From: Callipepla californica brunnescens
Taxonomy: Eukaryota; Chordata; Aves; Galliformes; Odontophoridae
Length of the DNA stretch: 64,000 nucleotides
Assembly: GCA_023055505.1 (NCBI GenBank)
Contig: JALIRH010000018.1
Coordinates: 12,749,646 to 12,813,645 of the forward strand
Direction of reading: 5' to 3'
The notes beneath the pieces are model-generated. The model saw nothing but the letters and a program-made list of their open reading frames with translations. It was not told the origin of the DNA and ran no database searches. Shown here piece after piece: positions 38,730 through 50,900 of this stretch. How positions within the stretch are numbered: the stretch's first letter is position 1; every line of letters starts with the position of its first letter. A program made the translations under genes and the position numbers.

Positions 38730-38942
38730 GAGGAGCGAGGCAAGGCTCGACGATATGCGGGAGAGGACCTCGGTGGGAGCACTCTCCGTGGTGCTGATCC
38801 TGGCGCTGGGGCTCCCGCCGGGCGCCCTGGCCTGCCCCCACCCCTGCGCCTGCTATGTCCCCACCGAAGTCCACTGCACGTTTCGATCCTTAGCAGCTGT
38901 GCCGGCAAGGATTTCTAAACATGTGGAAAGGATCAATTTTGG
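38730..38942 (+). CDS. MXRA5: MXRA5 exon 2: 5' UTR tail, start codon, signal peptide and LRRNT
   Basis: The acceptor is CAG at 38727-38729, after a pyrimidine tract of more than 70 nt that includes 24 consecutive C. Coding starts at the ATG at 38755 (G at -3, C at +4). It gives a short basic/polar N-region, a hydrophobic core ([12 protein letters not shown]) and an ALA-C cleavage site at residues 26/27. The Cys cluster CPHPCACY then starts the LRR N-terminal cap. The exon ends within codon 63 (GG|G) at donor GTTTGT, a weak but usable donor. This donor was chosen because joining to exon 3 restores the continuous LRR sequence INFGFNSIQ. The start was chosen because it immediately precedes the signal peptide and matches the family's usual N-terminus. 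Confidence 0.92.
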
Positions 38943-41900
38943 GTTTGTATTGCATTTTATAGCAAACAGTTTTATGTTCTTGGTGTGGAATCCTGGAATG
39001 CTTTGCACACGTGTAGCATTCCGGAATCTTTGTGCACACTTTTTAAGTAGAATTGCAGAGATAGGTTTTTACTGCCAGACACTATTTTGAACACCGCAAT
39101 TACTGGCATGAGGGGAATCTTCATATTTCAAAGAAAAGTTCCTTCTATTTTCAAATAAGTATTTCTATCATGCTGACAGTTCTCATTGACAAATAGTACA
39201 TTCATCTTACAGTGTTTGAAAACTGTATTGATTACATCTACTATAGGATCTCTGCTAAATGTTGACTATTATACCTGATACACAAAAATGTAGTAGAAGT
39301 AAAATTCTCTGAACTAGGTAGCTTCTTGAACCACAGTGAGATAGCATATCTTGAAGTAATACGGTGAAGATCAGTTGTTCCATAGCATTTGGAGTTAGTT
39401 TTTCCCAAGGAAAGTAACTGTGATATGAGCAGACCTCAGTGCTTTGGGGAGACAGAATTCAGACTCCAATTCACCTTTCCCTAAGTACTGCCAATTCATA
39501 TCTGTCTGTCAGACTATGAGATAAGAAGGCAGGGATGAAAAGATGCACACGAGCCATCAGTGTGCACTTGCAGCCCGACAGGCCAACAGTATCCTGGGCT
39601 CCATCAGAAGAGAGGTGGCCAACAGGGAAAGGGAGATGATTGTTCTTCTCTAATGTGCCCTCATGACATCCCATCTGGAGTACTGTGTCCAGTTCTGGGG
39701 CCCCCAACACAAAAAGGTTGTGGAGCTGTTTGAGTGGGTCTGAAGGAGAGTCACAAGGATTTATCAAAGGGCAGGAGCACCTCTCCTTTAAAGGAAAGCT
39801 GAGGGAGCTGGGCTCATTCAGCCTGGAAGGGAGAAGGCTCAGGGGAATCCTCACTGCAGCCTTCCAGTACTTGAAAGGAACTTGAAGGGAACAGGTGGGA
39901 GACTGACTTTTTACAGAGTCTAACAAAGGACAAAGGGGAATGGCTTCAAACTGAAAAAAAAAGGAGATGTAGTTTAGATGTTTAGAGAAAATTCTTTACT
40001 CGTAGAGTGGTGAGGCACTGAAACAGTTGCCCAGAAGAGTTCTGGATGTTGAATACCTGGAGGCACTCAAGGCCTGGTTGGGTGGGTCCCTGGGCAGCCT
40101 GATCTGGAGTGTGACAGCCCTGCTCATGGCAGGCAGTTGTAATCAGATGATCTTTAAGGTCCCTTCCAACCTAAGCCATTCTGTGATTCTGTGATTTTAT
40201 GACTACTGACAGGCTGTATATCCCAAACGTGCTGTATAAGGCCATTGTATGACATATGGTAAAAAGTTGTAATCTTCTGCTTGATATCAGAACTGCCTCA
40301 CTGGCTGGTATGAATTCTTTCCCCCATCGCAGGGCCTGTAACCTCTATTGATGATGCTGAATGATAGTAGGAATCTTGATTTATTTTGTCCTCTGTAATT
40401 AAAATGTCTATTCACCAATACGTTATCCACCTAAAGTCTAATTTTATTCCCAGGCACTCAGTGAATCTATATTGCAGAAATTTGTGTTCACTGAATTTCT
40501 CAGTCATCCCAGACTCAAATCAATGGAATCAGTATTGGAATGAATCATAACTGTCTAATTTCTGCAGTATGGAATGAATGTCCAATTGGGTCAATCTTAT
40601 AACATTCTGAGAAGGATGTTCTCTCAATTTTTTTCATTTTTATTTTTTTTGGCAGGCCATTTCCTCTCAGCCTATTTATTCACGGTTCTCTCTGAGAAAA
40701 TAAAATTTCATACACAAAGACTACTAATTTAGTTTTAGCTTGATGATCTTAACTCATGATTCCAAAGAGAGTCATTGAAGCAAATTCATTAAAAAGTGCT
40801 TGCCAAAGAAGCTGTGATGCAGAGTGGCCAAATTCTATCCACCAGAATGTATGTCTCCAAGTGGCCTTATATGCCTCTTGGACTGTGAAATAAAAGTATT
40901 TTGGAGCCTAATCAGTAGTCCATGTCCTTGTTTTCTCTGACTCATTACTCTTCTTTGAAGTCTACCTAATGTTACATTTCTTTATAAATTCTATTACTGC
41001 AGAGTGCATCAAGCTGCCCTCTCTCCTCCCACATTCAAAACTATACAAATTCAGTCACCTCTCCCATATACATCAACATTGCACAGCAAATTCTGTTCCT
41101 AAATTGGTTTTGAAAATCTTAAAAACCTTTTTCTAAGCCTCTAAGTTATGTAGGTATTTTGGAAGTTTTATTGTGTGGGTTTTTGTTTGTTTGTTTGTTT
41201 GTTGTTTTGTTTTTATTAAAAGTATGTTATTTGATGCAGCTACCATAGAAGTCCTTTTCTATTTTTTGTATTTTCATTGCTACAAAGGATATTTTCCAAA
41301 ACATACTTATATGTTGCATTTCTTTCATTTTTGAGAGATTTTAGAATATTTCCATTTCAAGGTGCAACATTTTTGAGATGTAAAAATGATTCATTTCCAA
41401 ACTGGAAATATTCTAGGAAAATGAAATTTGTAATATCCAAAGAAGGTCGTTTTTCAGTTTTTTGCTTTGTTTTGTTTTGTTTTTAATAATTTTCAGAAGG
41501 ACTGATTTAAAATAAAGGAATTTTAGTAGGATGGCTGCAGTGTAAGTCTAAGTGGTCTGTAGTAGAACTAAAAATACTGAAATATTAGTCTGATTTTTTT
41601 TTGTAAATTCAGAATCTTCGGATAGATAAGATGATGAGAGTCTAAAGTTACTCCTTCCTCAAAGTATTTACATTTCTCTATGTCTCTTCCTTTCATGCCT
41701 AGGTAGAAAGTTTTAAAAATAGGAAAAGGTCTTTTAAATTGGATACTTAATTTGGAGATTAGCATGTATGTCTGATTTTGTGTCTACATATGGAAAACTT
41801 GAATGCAGAACTAGGCAGTCAAACTGAAGTCTTCCATGTTGGCAAATAAAATCTGACTTGTTAGCGCAAAGTGAAGTCAAATGATTTTCAAAAAGTAGAT

Positions 41901-44900
41901 TTTCGGTATTCTTAAAAAAAAAAAAAGGGTTTGTGGGCTGAAATTATATCACTGGAAGCTCTGTTCCTAGATCTCATGTAATTAATTGATGCAGCCAGTT
42001 ATTTGTTGCAGCAGTTAAGCACAGTTTGACTTCCTGCTTCTCTTGCTGTTTGGGAGATAGCCATTTTTAATGTCTTCTTTCCAAGTCTTTATTAATTTAT
42101 TGTTAGATGCTGTTTTGGCAACACTGCAGCCCAGATTGCCAGGCTCCATAGCATCATGGATTGGATACAGGCCATTAATTTATTACCATTCCATAAACTG
42201 AACTGCATGGAAAAACATACTGACAAATATTAGAACTTAAATGCCTATTTATTACTCCTGGTTTTAAATTAAGACAAAGTGCCATGAATTGATTTGAAAG
42301 AAATCTTAATATAAACATGAGCTAAGTATACTTGGCCTTGTAAAAATGTTTCAGTTACTTCTGGCCCTTTGACAACGTGCTAAAATCCATCCAATTTTTG
42401 CTGAAAGTTAGGCTATACTAATTTTGCATGTGCAGTCCATGATCATAGAATCATTCCAGTTGGAAGGGACCTGAAGAGGTCATCTGCGTAAAATGTAACT
42501 GAACATTGTGATTTTTTTTCCAGGTTTAACAGTATACAGTCTATATATGAAAACTCCTTTGCAGGACTCACTAAACTGGAATTGCTTATGATACATGGAA
42601 ATGACATTCAGAATATACCTAATGGTGCTCTGAAAGATCTCGTGTCTCTGCAGGTAATGCTCAGGTCTTCCTTGATTTCATAAGTTCTAACTTCTATGAA
42701 TAACTGAGGACAAAAATAAGTATTTTTTAAGTTCCTCTCTTTAAATTAAGGTATCTTTCCCTCTGCACTAAAATATTTATATTCTGTTAACTTTGCCTAT
42801 GCTATATTTGTTAATGCCGATTAATATTCAGTTTATTTTCCAGCTTTCGATCAGCAAATCATTGTTTTTTAGTGGTGCAAAGGATATTTGAGTATGCGAG
42901 GTAAACTTTGGAATGCTTGTTTGGATTTAAATACAAAAGCAAAGCTAATCTCTTGTATTCTTTTTTCTTTTTTTTTAAGGTTTTCAAAATTAGTTACAAT
43001 AAATTGAAAGTTATAACTGGCCAAACCCTCCGTGGACTGTCAAGTTTAATGAGGCTGCATGTGGACCACAACAGAATCGAGTTTATTCATCCAGATGCTT
43101 TTAATGGATTAACTTCTCTGAGATTGGTCCACTTAGAAGGAAATTTGCTTCAGCAGCTTCATCCACACACCTTTTCAACATTTATGGTCCTTAATTATTT
43201 TAAACTGTCAACAGTAAGACATCTCTACCTATCTGAAAATGCTATTAGCACGTTGCCTGCAGGGATGTTTCAAGGTATGCCACTGCTGGAGAATCTTTAC
43301 CTTCATGGGAATCCATGGGCCTGTGACTGCAGCTTAAACTGGCTCCTTGATTGGAATGAAAATTCTGGAGGTAAGAATAAAATTATGAATGCATCTTCAA
43401 GTCATAATATTAAAAAAAAAATCGTATGAATAGCTTTGTTATTTCCTAGGTAGCGTTACTTACATGGTGTCTAGGTGAACTATATATAAATATAACTATA
43501 TACATACAACTATATACACAGTAAATGGTGTACAACTATAGAACTAACTGCTGTGGGAATTCTGTAAAGGAAGTAGCAGTGCTGTTTCAAGTGATCACTT
43601 TTTAAAGTATTACTGATCAGTGTGGCAACTGCTAAGGTGAATGTGTGCTAGTTCTGTCATGAAGTGTAATTCCATCATCTTTGAAACGTATGAATCTGCA
43701 AGTGATATACTAGTTCACTTAACTATTATATTTGTAAAAATTTCTCAAAAAATCTGATTTTTCAGATTAGCAAAGCATATATTTTAAGAAAAGATGTCAG
43801 ATTTTTGCAGTTCTTTTCACCTTCTACAGTTTTGCCTTATAACTCATTTATTCATCCTTCGTTATCTCAGAAGTGATGAGCATGACAGTTTTTCCTAGAA
43901 AAACTGGAATACTGCCAAGTTTCCAAATTAATTATGTAAGGCGACATTTGAAACTGTAGTAAAATTAAATACAAATACAGGACTGTTTTCCTGAAAAGAG
44001 TCTTCCTGGCATTGGCAGAAGGACACAAGGCCATCATTTCCTGATTTAATACTCCTCCGTTTAATCTCTATTTTGTCATTACAGAGTTTGCAGTTATTTA
44101 AGAGGTCAGGGAAGAGCTGACATTTTCATTTTTTGCTGCTGTCAAATACATTGCAAGTGCTGGAACTAACCAATAATTTTTAGTAGCTATAGTAGAATTT
44201 TTTGTGTATTGCCAGTACTACTGTTAAAAACCTCCTGGATTTGTATTTATTTATTTATATATTTAATCCAGCATTTTTGAAAGGTAATGTGACCCAATTT
44301 TCTTCAATTGAGGTCCAGAAGGTAGATAAGTAGGTTGTTGATATACACGTGCAGGCTTTTTTACGCAGAATAAATATTTACAGACTTCTGAAATGTTGCT
44401 CTGGACCCCTCAATTTCCAGTCGTTTGATTAAGAAGAAACAAATATAATATCAAGAATGACAGAGTAACCTGTCATTAAAGTCAGAGGAATTTATGGTCA
44501 GTAAAACAGTCAGGCTCATTGAACTGTGAAAACAGAGAGGCAGCATTTAGAAAAAACATTGGCTTCCTACATGTCATGTGGTGTACCTTGCTTCTCATGC
44601 AAGAAATTCTCAAACTCTGGGACACAATTCTACAGCTTACTTGTATTTGTTTTACTGTTTTAGTTTTTTCTTTGCTTACAGGTGTTCTAAAATGCAAAAA
44701 GGACAAAGCCTATGAAGGGGGACAGCTCTGCCCTAGGTGCAACAGCCCAAAACAGCTGCAAAAAGAAGATATCCAAAACTTGAAAGATATTTCCTGTAGG
44801 AAGCCTATCATTCAGTCCTCACTGAGGCACAATAGTAGCACTCAAGATGAAGAAGATGGTGAGAGTTACGAACTCCCTCTGGAAATGTTTCAGTCATCTC

Positions 44901-47900
44901 CATGGAACATTACACTGAATATGACTGATGAGCATGGCAATGTAGTCCATTTGAACTGTGAAATCAAGAAACCAACAGGCTCTACCAAGATTCAATGGAG
45001 TCAAATCCAGACTCAGGAGATTGATATAAATGCTACAATATCACTGGATTTTGAATGCCCAATGAATCGAGAGAACTATGAAAAACTGTGGAAGCTGATT
45101 GCTTATTATAGTGAAGTGCCTGTCAAATTAGAAAGGGAACTTATGCTCAGCAAAGAGCCTAAAATAAGCTATCGGTACAAGCAAGGCTCAGACTATGATG
45201 CTCTTTATTACACAGGCGTAAAAGCTCAAATACTGGCTGAGCCTTCCTGGGTGATGCAACCCCTTATAAATATCCAGTTAAACAGGCGCCAGAGTACAGG
45301 GAAAAAAGTGGTGCTATCTTTTTTTACTGTGTTTTCTCAGGCAATTCATACCAAAGACACCAGGCAGCAAAGAAGCTGGGTAATGATAGAGCAAAATCAA
45401 AGCACAACAAAAGCACAGAGTGTGGTAGAAGGGTCAGAGTGTCATGTGAACTGCAATGTGAAAGCCTCTGAGCGTCCTTTCATTCAGTGGCTTTTTCCAG
45501 ATGGGACTAAACTGCAGGCACCGTTTAATCAGAAGGACAGTAGATTTTCAGTTCTGACTAGTGGTCAACTAGTAATCAAACCAGTGAGTTACACTGATGC
45601 TGGTTTGTATCACTGCATTGCCCAAGTGAGAGATGATGTAGATGTTATGACTTACAGGCTTCTAGTGCAGCCTCCTGCTATTCAGGTAGCTGACTCAGAT
45701 ATAGTGAGAGTTGAAAAAAATGTTGGAGATCCTATAGTTTTGCCTTGCAGTGCAACTGCCAGCCCGGAGGCACAATTGAATTGGATTCTTCCAAACAACC
45801 AGGTACTCAATGTTTTGTCAAACTCCTCAAAAGGATATGTGTTGGACAATGGTACTTTGCTTATTCCAAAAAGCCACGTCAGTGACAGTGGCTATTACAG
45901 ATGTGTGGCTGTCAATCAGCAGGGATCAGATCAGTTTACAGTAAGAGTGACAGTAAATAAGATGGTGTCTGACAGGTCATTTAAAAGGATAAAACTGAAA
46001 AAACGCACACGCTCAAAAAGCTCATCAAAAACAAGAGGGCGGGTCATAGATGATGGAGAGGGATCAGGCACAGGAGGAATTGAATTCCCACGAAGAAAGA
46101 ACCATCTGAAGGACAGGGAAATATCCCTTAAACAAAAAAGTGACCAGGTGCTAGAGGCACAAATTAAAAAGGGAAAGAAAGGCAGAAGGAAAATGAAAAT
46201 TTGGAAAGGTGCTGATAGAACCCAAGACAGCAATGTTGCAGAAGGACGGAGAGCATTTGAATCTCGAAGGAGAATTAATATGGCAAATAAACAGATTAAT
46301 CCACAGCACTGGGCTGATATTTTGGCAAAGGTCCGTGGGAAGAGCCTTCCTAGAACAACAACAGCCACAGCCATTTTGTTAACAACTCCATTGCCAAAAG
46401 AAGTGCAGAAAACTACTCCTGTTCCTCATCCAGTAGCCATCCCTCTGCCTTCAGAGACAGCAGCTGATGTGATAGATTCTTCTGCTGATGTCTCACCACC
46501 GGGTGAAAATGAGCCATTCTCAGTCACTGTTTCCCACAGCAGTAAAGCATTTTCAACTTGGTCCACAGTAGTAGGGCCAGGAACTGAACACTTCTATGAC
46601 CAAAGAGCTTTAAAAATGCCTGCAAGTGTACACTCTGAAGAAATCCCTGTATCAGGTCCTGTCTATATAACTGTGCAACCCCAAAGCCAGCAGCATCAGG
46701 ATGGCAGGGCTGATTCTTCAGTTGTGGTCAAAGAAAATATTCATGCTGTCACTGAAGGACCTTTAACCGAGGCAACAGTGACCAGTTATCCTAATATTCA
46801 CAGTAGTTCATTCACAGTAGATCATGTAGATGCAGCTGCATCTTCTAAGTCAGAGGAAAATTCTTCTTTTGCTGAGCTACCACTTGATGCTTCTGTCCTA
46901 GCTGAATCTCAGACTGTAGGTCTTCATAGTATCTTGGAGACAAATGAGAGATTAAATGAAGTAGATCAAATGAGTGTTGACAGTATAATTTTAGCACCTT
47001 CTCAGCTGGATGATACCATCCCAACAGATTCTGTAGCCTCTAGTGCCATTTCTTCAACTGTTACAGTAAAAAGCAGTGGCTTCATAGATGAACACAGAGT
47101 TCTATCCACTGATCAGACAGAAATAGCAGATTTAAGTACAACCTCTCCAGCTGTCATCGAGGTCCAGAGCAAAGAAGAATCGGAGACCCAGAGTAGTACA
47201 GTGAATAAAGAAAGCACGTCCAGCACTTATGCAGAGAGTTTTCAGGAGAGAGAACAGAGTAACCTGTCTCCTCCAAAAACAGATCACACATTTGTTTTGC
47301 CAAGTACAAATGTTCCTCACAAAAAAACAGAGGAGATAACTGCTGCTTCCATCAGTAAATTGACCACTTCTGCCACAACTTCAGCACCCTATAGAAAGAC
47401 AACTCCTTCACTAGTTACTCAGCATTCTAGGAAAAGGCCTTATGGGAGAAGGAGACTGAGACCAAATAGAATCCGACAAAGAATGAAACCTTTCCCCCGT
47501 GTTTTAATCACAGAGGCAATGCCTGTCATTCCAAGAACATCTGAAGTTGGAGCTGTGACCAAAGCTTCCTCTGCAGTTCTTGAAGTTCCTGATCTTAACA
47601 GCAGTGACAAAATACAGGGTAAGGAGGAGGAGCATAGGGAAGTCACTCCTTCAATAGATATGAATCCAGTTGTATTAGAGAAAATGACCAAAACTGAAGA
47701 GGTGGTCACAACTTCTTTCTTTAAACCTACTACTTCTCAACCTGAAAGAAAACATGTGGCACTCACTACTACTCCTGAAGCCTTGGTACTTCCAGTGACT
47801 GAGCCCATCACAATTTTGTCATCATATGTTGCTCATAACACTGTTCCCACAAAAGAGTCAAGTGTACCTCTGAAACCAGAGCAAAACAAAATGGCAGCAT

Positions 47901-50900
47901 TTGACCCATTAAAGAACATATCTGAAGAGAGGAGCCTTACAGCAGATTCTAAAGCTCCAGATAGTCAGGCAGAACTATCAAGTACAGCTACTTCTGAGTA
48001 TAGGAGCAGCTTGATATCATCTTCAAAATCCAGTTACCTGGAATCTCAAGAGGAGGCCATCACTTTTCACTCAGACATTTTGGCTAATGAAGCCACTGCC
48101 GTAACATTCCAGTCCATATATCCTACCATGACAGATTTAAGTATTCCTTCTGGCACGCTGGAAGTTTTTAAAGATGTCTCAGATTCAGAGGGGTTATGGA
48201 AACCCACAGTATTTTTAAGAACACCTGCAATAACAGAGCCTCCCCAGAAAAAAGAAATAGAGTCTTTGTCCTCCTTCAGCACAATGGAAACTCAAACTTT
48301 TCTTCCTACAGAAACAGAAATATCTATTGTGTCTCGTACTGGGGAAAAAGCATTGTCCTTGGATAAGAAGGAAACAATGTCAAATGTATTTCATCATGAT
48401 CCCACTTCAAAGACATCTGAAAAGCCTCAGACTACACACAGTGTCTTTACTCCGTTTACAAAACCTTTTTCTCTTCCTCCCCCCATTTCAAGCACTTTTC
48501 ATCCTTCTCTTCATTATACTACCAGGGGCAGTAATGTCTTCAATCAGGAAAGGTTGCCAGCAGTAAAACAAGTTGAAACAGAAGATGAAAGAATGGTGGT
48601 GAGCTCAAGACAGAATGTACACCCTACTCCCTTCTCTAGCCAGAACAGGATTAGCATACAATCTAAAGAGGAAGAGTTCAAAGAGATGTACAGTAGCAGG
48701 TCAAACAATAGTCTGTTGCTAAATCCAAACCTTCCCCATCCTCCTGCAGGAATGATACCAAGCCTAAATCAAAGACTGCCAGTTATGCCTCCGAAGCATG
48801 TTCCAGTAAGAGGCACAGTGAAGCCTCCATATGTTGTAACACAAGGCTCATTTCGTTATTTTTTAACACATCAGCCTCTTCACTACACAAACAAACCAGA
48901 GATAACAGCATATGCAGCACATACCATGCAGGACAAAAAATCTTTTGCCTCTCAGAGAGAAACAACTACCCCGACACAAGCTACTCCATTTCACAGAACA
49001 AGTACATTCCCTTCAAGCAAATTGAGTAATCAGGGTCAGAATAGATATAATATCAATTCAAGAATTTTTGGTAGTAACTATGTTCCAGATAACAGAGGCA
49101 CTTCTGGGAGACTACCAAGTCAAGAGGTGCCCTATTTTCCCAGTTCAAGAGTGCCATTCATGTTCAACAGAACAAGGATTTTACCTCACTTAGGTATACA
49201 TCCTAAACCTGTGGTCCCTGGTCAACTAGTCCCAAAAGACACACATGAGAAGAAGATTGCCAAAGTCTCCCCTCCTAGGATTACAGTGCAGAAAGCTACA
49301 GCTGTTCCATTGTCTTCACACACCACAACCACCACATCACCACCAGCAGTGATTTTGAAGATAACCCCTCCAGCCTTTTTCTCTCAGAGCAGAAGACCCC
49401 AGATATCCACTACAGTTCAGCCTCTTCAGCCTCTTAAAAATGCCCACTATCATCAAAAAGTTCAATCTGTGCCTTATGTGGGAGGCATTACATCACACAA
49501 CATATCTATAATTCAGTCTTCAAGCAATTTTAGAATACCTGGAGAAAGACCTAGAATTATCACAAAAGGATCTCAGAGCATATCCATCCCTGCTGAAACA
49601 GATGCTCTTATCCCTTGTGATGCAGTAGGGGAACCAAAGCCTTTTATTACTTGGACAAAAGTCTCTACAGGTAAGACTGATGAAGAAGTTTTCTTCTACA
49701 CAGTTTTAACAGTACTAATACTTGGGATTTTACATAGAAATGCAACATAATTATAGGAATATTCCAAAACAGTGAAAAAACACTGAATATTTTGTCTGTA
49801 TCAGTATAGATAAAATGTGACTAATTGCAAGCAAGTTACAGATAAAAATAAGTTATCAGTACTTCTTGTAGTAAAATAAAAGCTCTAGAATTTAATGGAT
49901 TTGTTTTTTTTGAAGGAGGAATAGCAACCAAGTGATTATTCACAGCAGTTGAACTTATGACAAAGGTTGTGAATAACGGTTTGTTAGATTTGTTACCTTA
50001 AATAGTGATGTGTGTATTATCTCCGTAAACAAAAGAGAGGTATTGTAAAAATCTAACATGGAGCCTTCAAAAGTTCTAACGGAGCCATTAAAAGTTCCCA
50101 CACTGCACAGACTTGCAAGCTAATATGGTTTGATCTAGAAACAAAGACGGGACAGTGTCAGAAGATGTCATGTGATCCATCTGAAGATACAGTTGGTGTT
50201 AAGTAATTCTGTTGTCTTCCATAAGCCTTCTTTAGCATGTCTAAAAAACGAACCCTTTGCCTTTCCATTCCTTTCATCTTAGGAGCTCTAATGACAGCCA
50301 ACACCAGGTTACAGAGGTTTGAAGTCTTGAAAAACGGTACCTTCCTTATCCGAAATGCTCAGCTTCAGGATCGTGGACAGTACTTGTGCACTGCTCAGAA
50401 CCTGCACGGCGTAGATAAAATGATTTTTGTGCTCACAGTTGTAGCCCATCAACCCAAAATTTTACTTTCCCGCTACCAAGATGTCACTGTCTATTTTGGA
50501 GATACCATAGCAATGGAGTGTCAGGCTAGTGGGACTCCTACCCCACATATTTCATGGATTTTCCCAGATAGGAAGATTTTGCAGACAGTCACCACCACAG
50601 AAAGCAGGATAATGCTTCATGAAAATCGAACCTTATCTATCAAGCAAGCAACATTTTCTGACCGAGGAGTGTACAAATGCATAGCTAGCAATGCTGCAGG
50701 AGCCGACAGCATCGCAGTGAGGCTCCACATTGCAGCCTTACCCCCCATTATTCAACAGGATAAACAAGAGAACATTTCCTTGCCTCTTGGTAGCAGTATT
50801 AATATCCACTGCACTGCCAAAGCAGCGCCTTCACCCAGCATCCGCTGGGTGCTCTTTGATGGCACACAAATTCGACCTTCCCAGTTTGTCAACGGGAATT

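Noticed and set aside
39471..39926. Minus-strand 151-codon open frame in MXRA5 intron 2
   Set aside because: Antisense shadow of the CR1 copy.
45931..46374. Minus-strand 147-codon open frame under MXRA5 exon 5
   Set aside because: Shadow of the real plus-strand coding sequence.
49671..49750. Extension of the exon 5 open frame past 49670
   Set aside because: Non-conserved intron read-through after a strong GTAAGA donor; joining to 50283 restores the Ig3 domain.
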